Shown: piece by piece, positions 32,996-42,447 of the stretch
Layout: each line of letters starts with the position of its first letter
How positions within the stretch are numbered: position 1 is the first letter of the stretch
Source of the DNA: Chara braunii
Lineage: Eukaryota; Streptophyta; Charophyceae; Charales; Characeae
Direction of reading: 5' to 3'
Assembly: GCA_003427395.1 (NCBI GenBank)
Contig: BFEA01000668.1
Coordinates: 626,428 to 668,874, forward strand
Length of the DNA stretch: 42,447 nucleotides
Program-made: the position numbers and the translations under genes
Notes under the pieces: model-generated
Databases searched by the model: none
The model's input: the letters and a program-made list of their open reading frames with translations, nothing else
What the model was told of the DNA's origin: nothing

Positions 32996-34786
32996 ATGAG
33001 AGACGCAAATGGAACCGGAGGACAGGGGTCCATAACCGCTGCCGAAATCACACGATTATTGGATAATACGAATGTCAAGAGGTCTCAGCCACCCAGGATA
33101 GATATATTTCCCTTTAAAGGAGAGTGAATGTCGTACTGGCTTGAATTGTTGGAGCAAGTCTTCAATCGACTAACACCGACGGAAAAATTCGCCCAACTGT
33201 TTGAATATGTATGGTGGGAGTTCCGCCCCGAGATCGAAAAGATTGTGACCGGTGCCCAGGGAGACTGGAACAATTTCAAAAAGGAAATGCAAAGTAAGTA
33301 TAAGTTGGGAGATGGATTATTAATGATTGACCAGCTCCACAACGTCAACCGGAATGACTTCACTACAATAGGGCCATTTCCAACGGCATTCAAAAAAATG
33401 GCAGAACGTGTTCCGGGACTTTTCGAGGAAATGCAATGTGTAATATTTTTGGGGAAATTCTCGGGCTATGAGACTATGGAACTGACCCGTGGAGGAGCAC
33501 CGGGGAGAAAGATATCATGGGAGACAATAAAAAGAAACTTGACATCTGGTGATTCGGAACAGGTATTCCACCATCAAGTAAAGATGNAACGNAAGAGAAA
33601 GAAGGAGGTAGGTGTTATCCAAGGAGCAGACTCAACTCTAGGAGGAATGATAAGCAGTATGGTAACGCAACTAAAAGAATTAAAGGATAAAGTGGAGTCA
33701 GGAAAGGTGATGGCAGTCGGACAAGCGACGAGCAAAAGGAAGTATGGAGAGGAGGATGAAGGAGATAAAGAAAGGAGAAAATCTGAGCTGATAGTACAAT
33801 CTAAGAAAACTCAAAAGCAAAAGCAAAATCAGGCATCGAGGAAACAAGGAGATGGAAAAGGNCAAAACTCGCAACAAGCGGTGGTACCGAGTGCTCCGGG
33901 AGCGCCAACTCCGACGTCCCAATTTGGACCATGGTCGGTCGTGGCTCCTATAGGGGCTTGGCCTAGGTATTACCCCTGGAATCAATGGCAAGGTCTTGGA
34001 GAGATAGGGATGTTCCCGAAGTTGCCCCAAATGCAAGAAGCAGGGGCAGGATCATTACAAGGCCGATGGGCGGATGGGAGTCAGCCACAACACGCGCTAC
34101 CGACACAGGGTAATCAAGGGCAGCATCAGTTCCAAGGGCAAGGACATGGACAGGGGCATGGNAGAGGTAGGAATGGAGGGCAAGGAAATGATCAAGGAGG
34201 AAGAGGATGCGGAGGAAGAGAAAACGGCGAACAAGGAGGAAATTGGGGCAATCAAGGATGAGTTCAATCAGAAAAGTACAATCAGACAAATTTCAATCAG
34301 ATTGGACAAGGGTACAATCAAGCGTATGGTCAGGGCTATGATCAAAATTATAACCAAAACTATAGTAGAGGTTTTGGTAGAAATGATGGACAATGGAGTG
34401 GTCAAGGGTCCGGAAGAAGGTGGATAGATTACAACGAGTGCATATGTACGCATTGTACAATAAAAAAACATACAGTGAAAAAATGTCATGTTCGAAGGAT
34501 GGATGAGCAGGATGGGGTAATCACATCAAGCATAGATGGAGATGTATTCGATAAGCGAGGAAGGCGGATTGACCCGAATATCNTTGGAGGTACAAGGAAA
34601 GAACCACTTAGGGTTGCAGGNCTGAGTCCGAGTGTCCCAGCCATGTTTCGTATATGGCAAGAAAAAGAAGCCCCGATTGTTTGGGTGGAAGAAGTTGACA
34701 ACATGTTATTCGTAAAAAAAAAACATTATATTTTAAATTGGTACTCGCAAGCTATTAANTTNATGTTAAAATCAGCATATTTTTGA
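32996..34786 (+). pseudogene. gag: Gag-like polyprotein of a Ty3/gypsy-type retroelement with a CCHC zinc knuckle
   Basis: Gag coats the element's RNA and forms its particle. The frame begins at ATG 32996 and runs to 34786 without a shift. TGA codons at 33125 and 34259 interrupt it, and several N bases lie within. An N-terminal retrotransposon-gag domain (PRIDIFPFKGE, then WLELLEQVFNRLTPTEKFAQ) spans about residues 35-200. A K/E-rich linker and a long G/Q/N-rich, RNA-binding-type stretch follow (residues 260-470). A zinc knuckle, CTHCTIKKHTVKKC (C-x2-C-x4-H-x4-C), lies near 34448. After about 34710 the sequence loses protein-like character, and no protease, reverse transcriptase, RNase H or integrase follows. 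The element was therefore truncated there or is non-autonomous. Neither internal TGA needs more than one base change from CGA. Confidence 0.85.
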
Positions 34787-34789
34787 CTT

Positions 34790-35960
34790 GAATAAAACTA
34801 GTGAACCCGAAGAATGCAATTGACAGACCATAAATTGAAACTGAAGTGAAGATTTAAGGCAATGACGTACTAAACATGACGGTTTAAGTGTGGATTTCCT
34901 TGCACTTAAGAGAACTTCAACACTCAATGCAATGAGATATCGAAGACCAATGTTGAAGTTCAACTCTCAATTACATTACTCCTTGATCGATTTTGTGTGA
35001 GCATTTAGTCGGACCTATTTTACATGACATTGTAACAACCACTTGGCAATGCNAAAATTGGAACTCAATCGAAAAGTAAAGACAATCAAACAGTAAATGA
35101 GATGTCATTGGTTTGAGTATAGAATTCGTCGCACTACAATAATTTATGTACTACTAACTTAAAAGACGTAACCGGCATGTCATTGTGATACATTGAAATT
35201 CAAGAGAACAGTGAACGTAATGAAACACGGAACGAGAAGTTGTGAATGGCCTCACAGTCTGCATCAATGCAATTGACCTACCATAAATTGAAACTGAATT
35301 GAAGATTCAAGGCAATCACGTACAAAACATGACGGTTTAAGTGTGGATTCCATTGCACTTTCATAAATTTTGCAACTTCAACGCCGTTATGGTAAGTGAC
35401 ACAGAGTTGTCAGAAATTGAAAGTCAAGAGAACTTCAACACTCAATGCAATGAGACAACGAACAACAATGTTGAACTCTCGATTTCATCAGTCCTTGATC
35501 AATTTTGTGTGAGGCTGTGAGCATAAGTCAGACCTATTTTACATGACATTNTGACAGATACTTGACAATGCATAAATTGGAACTCAGTCGAAGAGTAAAG
35601 ACAATCACACGGTGAACAAGATGCAATTTGTTTAAGTATGGATTCTGTCGCACTTCGATAATTTATGTATTAACTTAAAAGACGTAATTGGCATGTCATT
35701 AACATACATTAAAATTAAAGAGAACGGTGCACGTAATGAGACACTGAACGAGAAGGTTGTCAATGGCCTCATAGTCTGCATCACACTTCGATTAATGTTG
35801 TATACCAATGAGCATTAACTTAGACGTATTTTATATGACATTGTGACAAGCAAATTTAAAATTGAAAGTCAATCGAAAAGTCAATGCAATCATACAATAA
35901 ACAAGATGGTTTAAGTATGGATTCTGTCGCACTTTAAAAAATTATGTAATCATGAAAAAC
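34790..35960 (+). repeat. Satellite-like array of degenerate 215-300 bp units
   Basis: The unit contains a CATAAATTGAAACT-like start, AAGGCAAT or AAGACAATCA, a GGTTTAAGTGTGGATTC segment, GTCGCACTT or TTGCACTT, AGAGAACTTCAACACTCAATG-type DNA and GTCAGACCTATTTTACATGACATT. Starts lie near 34815, 35053, 35268, 35568 and 35851. Copies at 34815 and 35268 are closest to each other, and so are those at 35053 and 35568, giving an alternating dimer of about 450-515 bp. It begins exactly where the gag-like frame breaks down. Confidence 0.75.
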
Positions 35961-38225
35961 TAACGGTCGAAAATTGTATGCACACGTGCGAGAAATCGTA
36001 AACGCAAGATCAAACTACGTCTAAATTAAATGGTGTGAGTCAACTCAAGATTGAACTACAACTAAATTAAATGCTACGAGCAGCCGTAATCCAAACTTTA
36101 TAAAACACTATCATTTACAAAAGCATCTACAAGCGTCCCCGCGTCCCATTAGAACCAAACCCGTATAANGCATTCATTGCCGATCCGAAAGCAAGGGTTT
36201 GTGGCTGTCTGTGACGGACCCTCCGGGATGGCGGTCCGTCAGGATCAAGACGAAGGGATGAGGATGGGGGAGACGAAGATGGAGCTGGAAAGGAAAACGC
36301 AACTCCAACGCAGACTCAACACGCACGTACTCCAAACTGTGCAAATGAAGAATGACGAAAAACAGACAACAATTGGGGTATACCCCCAGCGGACTGACTG
36401 GACTGGACTGGACTGGCNTGGTATCGACAATGGTACCAGGCAGGACGGGACTCGACTGAAACAGTGCACGGCCTGTGCGGTCAGGCCACGGCCTGAACCA
36501 CAGGTCGAACTGGCAAATAGCCAAATAGGCCTTGGATGTAGGCCAGGGCAGATGAAGGCCCGCTGCACGATCCTCAGACCTGTAATGGATCGCAAGAGCC
36601 ATAAACACGTTATCCGCAATAAAGAAAGTTGAGAAGTCTAGGATGCGGAGCAAGCTCCTTGCTGAGTCCATGCGATGCAGCCTAAGCTACATAATGTCAA
36701 AAGAAAAGCAAATGTCTGGTATACATCTTCTAGCTAACAACAAAAAATGAAATGTCGCAATATACAATCCTAAAGTCCTCGAGGCAATTGCCTCAGTGCT
36801 GAAAGGGAAAAGAGCAATATGGCATAATATAATGTCATGTCGCTGAACCACTATCAGTGGGATGGTCTCAGAGGGGGTGAATGCAGCCTAAGAATCGAAA
36901 CTCCTAAGGGCAGTCACACATGAAGGTGGGATAGGTCACCAGGCTCAAGGTGGGAGAGTGGTAGCGAAACAAAACCAAGGACCCTAACAGATAGACCATN
37001 AGGGCGGGTAATGCTCGACAAAAGGATGACACCATGCAGGTTCAACCATGAAAAAGGGGGAGCCTGGAATAGAGTGGAGATATGCCTAACTAAAGNCATG
37101 CAAGGGCCGACACTAGGGTGATGAGGGCAGTGGGTGAGGGAAACATGCACATAATTCACCGACTGGGGGAAGAGGGAGCTAGATCTGGAAGCAAGGAAGC
37201 CAAGATAACGCTACGGTCCCAATGCCTAAGCGATACCAAGGGAGAGCCCAACTCAAAGAGACCCAGCTAAGTGAGAACCATCATGCGACAAATGCAAGGG
37301 AATATACAGGGTAGGGTGGTGGCGTTGTCGGGCGACCGAAGGCCAGTCGGTTGCCCTAATACCGCGAGATTGGCCCACAAAAAAGTTGTCTAAGAAAGAA
37401 TCAGCCGGCGGTTTNGTCTGACCGGCTGGGAGAAATTAGGGGTAGACAGGTCACCCATAATTTCGGATGTGTCGACCGTCAGGACTAGCATTACAAATTG
37501 GCGAGAGGGACTACCGCTTCACCGCCCTCACGGATACCTTATTGTTCACTTCATTTCCACCCGCTCTAGGCCTGTCCCTAAAACGACTGGCTGCGGGTTG
37601 GTTAATTGAGGATAAGCCTTGACGAGGCCCTTTTACCGTGTCCAACGGACGCGAGGGCGGAGCCCCACAATTAATTAAATTTAATATTAAAATCAAAGAA
37701 AAAAAANAATTAAAAACAAAAGAAAAGCGAAAAAAACNAAATATTCATTAATTTATCCGGGATCATCATTATTAAATTTTTAATGAGAACACCCTCAGTT
37801 ATTGAATTTTTCGATAATATAACTAAAAATAAGAAAAAGAATCAAAGCAATAAAAAGAGAAAGAAAACAAAGAATTTTCATTATTTAATTAGATTTCATC
37901 ATAATTTATTTTTGACGGGATTGCTTTTATTATTGCTATTTTTGATAATGGAATTAAGGAATAAGAGAAATAAATGAAAATAATAGGAAGGAAAGAAAAC
38001 CATNATTATTAACTGACTGGCGTAATTTTGCTCCATTTATCTGCGAGCGGAATTACCCCCGGATTATATGTNTACTCATCTTCCGACAATTCTCTCTATT
38101 TTTCTAACGATTGAGATTTGCTTGCATGATTTACCCGATTCCCCTGATTTATAGTCTTACCACGGCCTATGTGTTATGAGTGCGGAGTAGACGGGCAGCT
38201 TGGTGTTGCCGCTATGTTTCGTCGA
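35960..38225. other. Stretch without a recognised gene, possibly another LTR/leader
   Basis: A perfect 8-bp hairpin GACGGACC/GGTCCGTC lies at about 36213-36240, a short GGACT repeat at 36402-36418, and an AT-rich leader-like stretch from 37660 to 38090. Overlapping frames on both strands at 36175-36670 have no family resemblance. At 37486-37500 the words CATTACA then AATTGGCGAGAGG resemble an LTR end plus primer-binding site, but I cannot match the latter to a tRNA. Confidence 0.4.
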
Positions 38226-38229
38226 TGTG

Positions 38230-39180
38230 ATCGCCCTTCGGTTTGGACATATGGTTCGGGAGGTTCGGTACTATTACGGGATCCCGAAATCCTACGGTAT
38301 TTGACACATTTCAGGCATGGCATTAGGCCGACATCAGTGTGATACACGCCTGTGAATTATTTACTGGTTCAGGACTGGTTTGGGAATATCGCGGCGCTGC
38401 GGTATTGTACCTCACTCGACATATTTCAGGTTCGGAATTGGTACAGCGGTTGGCACTGTTACAGGCTCGACATTGGCCATGACACGAGTTACAATGACTC
38501 TCATTGACTATGCCTAATTTGGCCTTGTTCTGATATGACGTGCTGCGGTACGGACTGGTAAATTCAGATCCGATATTGGCGTAGTAATGGTTCGACACAT
38601 TGCTGGATTGCGGCATCGTACGGTATTCGTCTCGCGCATCGGTATGGTAACGGTGCGGGCAGCGACAGTTCACATGGGTTAATTCAGGTTCGGCATCGGT
38701 GCGGTACATGCCACAACTCCGGTAATGGTTCGCCATCGGAGCAATGCACGCCCCTGCGTCGTTTTCAGGTTCGGTTTGGGTCGACGCCCACATTTTCAGG
38801 CTTAGTATTCCTTCGGCTCCAGCGTGGTACGGTTATCTCAGGTTCGGAACAGGTTCAGAATTAGCACGATTCCAAGGCTTTGTACAGGATTCGGCATGTT
38901 CATATTTTTCAGGACGTCGAAGGTACGGTGCGGTTCACTGCGGCTCCGACTAGTTAGTTCTGGTCGGCACTGGTATGATAAACGGGCTACCTTGGTGTGA
39001 AATTGTTGTCCTGGTACAGGGGCGCGCTAATGATCTTTCTAAATCGGCGACTGGATCAGGCACATACCGGAAAACGGGTCTGAATCAAGCGCGGTACACA
39101 GACCTCGAGATGCCATGGTACGCTGATTCGGGCCAAGTACGGAGGCAACTCATTCTGCACCTATATCACTGCAACTGAGT
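38230..39180 (+). repeat. Degenerate short repeats with a TTCAGGTTCGG motif
   Basis: Words such as TTCAGGTTCGG, TTCGGCATCGGTGCGGTAC and GGTACGG recur irregularly every 50-80 bp (for example near 38428, 38686, 38767, 38840 and 38922). Several frames are open for 60-150 codons on both strands because stops are rare in this composition. I do not call genes. Confidence 0.55.
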
Positions 39181-39720
39181 CGGTATTGGAATGCAGCGGG
39201 ACAGCGGTACAAAAATTTTAACTATAGTTGGCAACTTGGCACTGTGGGTCTGATGCCGCAGGAGCGGACAAGGCCGGTTCCCAGCCGCAACAGCTACNGG
39301 NAGCAGCGGAAGGGGGGTGTTCCCTTGGACTGGTACCATCGATATACGCGGGGCCAACAGAGGTAACGAGGGGAAATTTTTGGGGAACANTTTGCAAGGT
39401 GTACCCAACCTACACACGGAGCAGTGATGGGAGTCAAAGTGGGTAGAGGCGCAGAGGAGATGTACGAGGTGTGCTCGCCCTCCATCACTGGCGCATGAAG
39501 AACACCAGAGNGAGTGGACTCGGACGCGTGACGCGTTACCAATAGGAGTACTCAGCGCCCGGTTGTGACGCAGAGGCAGGGCGCAGATGACTCGTTTGGN
39601 GTAAGACAGATGGTGAGTGTGGGCAAAGGGGCGTGCCAGGCGTACCTAGTACACTTTGAGTTATCTGATTTTGGGTACAGGAAGCTCCCGCGAGAGCTTC
39701 AGGGACGCGGAGAACGCTAA
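39181..39720 (+). pseudogene. Possible C-terminal end of a retroelement polyprotein
   Basis: One frame is open from 39181 to the TAA at 39718 except for TAA 39364, TGA 39496 and TGA 39529. Its end reads QAYLVHFELSDFGYRKLPRE, which vaguely resembles the chromodomain-type tails (YLVKW...) of some Ty3/gypsy integrases. It stops directly at the polypurine tract, as the pol frame does in many such elements. This position is the main support; the domain resemblance is weak. Confidence 0.4.
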
Positions 39721-39729
39721 AGGGGGGGA
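39719..39729 (+). promoter_or_regulatory. Polypurine tract
   Basis: AAAGGGGGGGA, followed by T and then the TGTGCTAAG start of the LTR. In LTR retroelements this tract primes plus-strand DNA synthesis and lies just before the 3' LTR. Confidence 0.8.
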
Positions 39730-39985
39730 TTGTGCTAAGTCTACGCTCCTTGGCCGCGGCTCGAGGGTGAGGCGAAGGAAAAGTTGGTCATTGCGTGCAT
39801 AACGTGGATCGCTCAAGATGTTCTGCCCGAAGTGCGAAGAGGTGTGAGATCGAGAAGAGAGTCAGAGTTGTCCCAATGAAGGGTGNAGCTATTGAGGAGA
39901 TACGACCCTAGTAGTGATAAAACGGGAGAGCGAGCGAGCAACGTATGAGGAGAAGTGTTGAGGCGGAAACAGCCAGCCCCGCGGG

Positions 39986-40200
39986 TTGGACCAATCAAGT
40001 AAGAGTACACCCGCTGCGGATGGGAACAACCAGTACTGCAGAGTGAACCTATCAAGCAAGAGTGCACCTGCTGCAGGCGGGAACAATCAGTCTCGCACAG
40101 CAGACCAATCAAGTAAGAGTTCACCTACTGCTAGCGCGAACCAGTCACGCAGATCTGACCGATCAAGTAAGAGTATTATACCTGCCGCTGGGGGAAGTAA
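39986..40200 (+). repeat. LTR tandem array a: 54-57 bp units
   Basis: Four units, each with ATCAAGTAAGAGT followed by CACCTGCTGC or a variant, and GGGAACAA..CAGT. TCAAG words start at 39995, 40052, 40109 and 40163. Confidence 0.9.
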
Positions 40201-40261
40201 TCAGTCCCACTGGTCAGCCCAAACAAGCATTCAACCTCGTCGCCCAGTCGCGGGCGTCATT

Positions 40262-40735
40262 CTGAATCTGATCCGTTTAAGCTGCCCAATTAGGGGCATT
40301 ATCATAAACTTTATTTCTAGTTGATTGAGAACTGCCCAGTCGGGCGCGTCAATCAAAGAAAACTCTAAATCTGATCGCTTTAAGCCGCCCAATCAGGGGC
40401 ATTATCAGAAACTTCATTTCTGATTGATTGAGAACCGCCCAGACAGGCGTGTCATTCAAAAAAAAGAAAGTCTGAATCAGATCGTTTTAAGCCGCCCAAT
40501 CAGGGGCATTATCAGAAACTTTATTTCTGGTTGATCGAGTACCGTCCAGTCGGGCGCGTCATTCGAAACTCTGAAGTTGATCGTTTTAAGCTGCCCAATC
40601 AGGGGCATTATCAGAAACTTTATTACTGGTTGATCGAGTACCGCCCAGTCGGGCGCATCATTCAAAACTCTGAATCTGATCGTTTGCGAGTTGCCCATTC
40701 AGGGGCATTATTGAGAATTTTTATCCTGGCTGATT
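40262..40735 (+). repeat. LTR tandem array b: about 100-bp units with two palindromic cores
   Basis: GCCCAATCAGGGGCATTATC-like words recur at 40284, 40387, 40494, 40593 and 40693. Each is followed about 50 bp later by GCCCAGTCGGGCGCGTCATT or a variant. Both words contain a GCCC/GGGC palindrome. The text between them (AAACTTTATTTCTGGTTGAT) is also conserved. Confidence 0.92.
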
Positions 40736-41340
40736 AAGGTCTGTCGCTTGGGCGCAACATCCGTGACGTTGAAACTGTCTTTTTGCAATGAATCTGGTCA
40801 GATAAAATCTGCGGCTTAGACGCATCATCCGTGACTTTGAAACTGTCTTTCTGCAATGAATCTGGTCAGATAAAATTTGCCGCTTGGGCGCAACATTCGT
40901 GACTTTGAAACTGTCTTTCTGCAATGAATCTGGTCAGATAAAATCTAACGCTTGGGCGCAACATTCGTGACTTTGAAATTGTCTTTCTGCAATGAATNTG
41001 GTCAGATAAAATTTGCCGCTTAGGCGCAACATTCGTGACTTTGAAACTGTCTTTTCGCAATGAATCTGGTCTGATAAAATCTGCTCGACACGGCGCATGA
41101 TTAGAGACCTTGAAAACCGTCTTTTCACAATAGATCGGGTCGGGTAAGGTCTGCCCAATAAGGGGCATCGTTTGCGACTTTGAAACTGCCCTTTTGCAAT
41201 GAATCTGGCTGAATTAGAACTGCGCGATTGGGCATTCCATTTGGGATTCCGAATCTGACTGTTTGCGATCAAACTAGCCGATTTGGAACTGCTCAATCGG
41301 CGCGTTACTCGAGACTTTGAACCGGTCCGTTCGTAATCTG
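40736..41340 (+). repeat. LTR tandem array c: about 68-bp units
   Basis: About nine units share GGGCGCAACATTCGTGACTT, TGAAACTGTCTTTCTGCAAT and GAATCTGGTCAGATAAAATC. The GCGCAAC/GCGCATC words lie at about 40754, 40821, 40888, 40957, 41025, 41094, 41164, 41233 and 41301. The units grade into array b, so b and c probably share one ancestral unit. Confidence 0.92.
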
Positions 41341-41880
41341 CTTGATCACAAGGGGGCTGTTCGGCAGGAGAAAGGAGAAGGGGGGGGACGGCAACAAAGG
41401 ACGCGAGTGTGCGGGTACGAGCGTAAAGCGGGTGGAAGAAAAACTGAGCAGGGAGAGTCAACAACCTTGTACCTTGAGTGGAGTGCAGTGCGGGCAATCG
41501 CTCTCTCTCCGAGTTGTGCTGCAGGGTTCTTAGTCCTCTCCTTACTAGAGATTTCCTCCTTCTTCTTATTTGTCGAGAGAGAGATGATTTGGGAGCAAAG
41601 CAGCTAACCTTCCTGATCCGTCCAGCTCCGTTTTCCTCTTCAGATCCAGGGCCGATAAAGTTATGCCGAATAAGTCAAAATAACAAAGCTTTGCTAAGCG
41701 CGAGCGATCTGCTATATTGTTGGATTTGCGTTCGGTGATGATGAATTAAAGTCCCATTGGAGTTGAAGGTGTGACAGGCAATTCAATCAATAGACACCCT
41801 ATCGGTCNCTGAGGACCTCGGAAGCGGGCGTAGCGAGTGACAGGCGTTGTGGCCCATGGCTTCAGCGAACGNTAGATGAC

Positions 41881-41928
41881 CCCTCCCCGGGTTTCCTTAC
41901 AACATTGGCGCCGTTGCCGGGGAGGGGA
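41881..41928 (+). promoter_or_regulatory. Hairpin spanning the LTR end and primer-binding site
   Basis: CCCCTCCCCGG at 41881-41891 is the exact reverse complement of CCGGGGAGGGG at 41918-41928. The RNA could form an 11-bp GC-rich stem whose loop holds the LTR end and most of the primer-binding site, similar in layout to U5-leader stems of retroviruses. Confidence 0.8.
41907..41924 (+). promoter_or_regulatory. Primer-binding site for tRNA-Asp
   Basis: TGGCGCCGTTGCCGGGGA is an exact complement of the last 18 bases of plant-type tRNA-Asp(GUC), including CCA. Plant Ty3/gypsy elements of the Athila type use the same primer site. It starts two bases after the LTR end. Confidence 0.92.
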
Positions 41929-41929
41929 A

Positions 41930-42447
41930 CATCACCCCCAAGGCCACGGCCTTCCCCAATTAAACGGGGGTGCCGTGGATGACTTGTCAGGTGGAGGTTG
42001 GCTTAATTAGTTTGATTAGTTGATTTTTCTAAAATTTTATTAATTTCTTTATTAGTTTTTTTAAGATATCTTATGATCTGCGGGTTTTCGCGGGAGCTTC
42101 GCCTCTCGACGAGGCGAACATTTTGATACGTTTTTCGAAAAATTCTAACGGTGAAAAACAGAGTTATTAATTTTTTTTNTATTTTCGTAATTTTAATTTT
42201 GAAAATAACAAAATTTGGTTTTTATTATTTTTCCGCAGATAGAAGCAAAATCTGGTGGGCACCGCCCGCACCAAAGTTGGCCCTTATAATTTTCCCGACA
42301 TTTTGAGACCCTAGTCGGGGAAAACGGTCGCCGTTTGGGCGGGTAGTGACCCCCAACAGATAAGAAAAAGGAGTAAAACAAAAAAAAAACATTTTTTTTT
42401 GTAATTTTATTTTAAATTTAAGCAAAAGAAATTTGACAAAAGTAATC
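41930..42447 (+). mobile_element. 5' leader of the LTR element, continuing past the window
   Basis: Non-coding. CCACGGC at 41945-41951 pairs with GCCGTGG at 41973-41979, with CCCC/GGGG inside. A second perfect stem, TTCGCCTC/GAGGCGAA with a five-base loop, lies at 42098-42118. Such stems sit where packaging or dimerisation signals are found in other retroelements. The remainder is AT-rich with T and A runs and has no ORF of note before the window ends. Confidence 0.6.

Larger units (their letters stand above)
39731..41905 (+). mobile_element. Long terminal repeat of a Ty3/gypsy-type element, 2.2 kb
   Basis: It starts TGTGCTAAG after the polypurine tract and ends TTACAACA just before the primer-binding site, giving the usual TG...CA (here TGT...ACA) ends. 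About 60% is tandem repeats, listed separately. A TATA-like CTATATTG lies near 41709, which could position a promoter. Both a polypurine tract on the left and a primer-binding site on the right flank the same LTR, so it would be the 3' LTR of one element and the 5' LTR of the next. No second copy is in the window, so the boundaries rest on these flanks alone. Confidence 0.8.

Noticed and set aside
36174-36671. Overlapping frames of 151-165 codons on both strands
   Set aside because: Two equally long frames on opposite strands, no family resemblance and an N within. No reason to prefer either.
37486-37500. LTR end plus primer-binding site (CATTACA then TTGGCGAGAGGGACT)
   Set aside because: I know of no tRNA with the matching 3' end, and no clear polypurine tract or LTR start is seen to its left.
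38323-38793. Minus-strand frame of 156 codons with many Cys, Asn and Tyr residues
   Set aside because: Follows the degenerate TTCAGGTTCGG repeats; no motif spacing is constant.
1-42447. CRISPR array or bacterial-type operon
   Set aside because: The spaced repeats at 0.8-1.9 kb and in the LTR have related, not unique, spacers, and all other features are eukaryotic.

Overview
The window looks like repeat-rich nuclear DNA from a eukaryote, most likely a green-lineage (streptophyte-type) genome. The evidence is a U6 snRNA-like sequence, a Ty3/gypsy-type LTR whose primer-binding site matches the 3' end of plant-type tRNA-Asp, many long microsatellites, and large amounts of decayed transposon coding sequence. 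The gag-like proteins remind me of charophyte algae such as Chara. That is an impression from memory, not something the sequence proves. I see no intact host gene. Isolated single N positions occur, nearly all after 26.6 kb.

Layout. 0-7 kb: non-coding DNA with an array of covarying hairpins (0.8-1.9 kb) and a minus-strand U6-like snRNA sequence (5.6 kb). 7-23 kb: a plus-strand set of broken protein genes. In order they are a coiled-coil protein (7.0-8.7 kb), an unrecognised protein (9.0-10.7 kb), an alanine/lysine-rich protein ending in a divergent histone H3 fold (10.8-11.7 kb), about 6 kb of non-coding DNA with direct repeats and a long purine tract, another unrecognised protein (18.0-19.5 kb), and an almost full-length Plavaka-type transposase (20.2-22.9 kb). 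23-30 kb: low-complexity DNA, a broken minus-strand coiled-coil gene (27.2-28.65 kb) and a fold-back repeat cluster. 30-35 kb: a second fold-back tandem array, then two 5' ORFs of an LTR retroelement (an unrecognised ORF1 and a zinc-knuckle gag), cut off with no protease, reverse transcriptase or integrase. 34.8-36 kb: satellite-like repeats. 38-42.4 kb: degenerate repeats, a short pol-end-like frame, a polypurine tract, a single 2.2-kb LTR filled with tandem repeats, a primer-binding site and a leader.

How it fits together. The 7-23 kb genes share orientation and state of decay, so they may be the cargo and transposase of one large DNA transposon or viral insertion. No terminal repeats were identified, so this is an inference. 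The Plavaka reading frame runs about 2.4 kb without an indel yet holds 12 stop codons. Across the whole 7-23 kb set the in-frame stops fit C-to-T changes at CGA, CAA and CAG. The leading candidates for something undescribed are the histone H3-like gene next to a Plavaka-type transposase, the stop-rich but nearly indel-free frame, and the hairpin arrays with compensatory stem changes.
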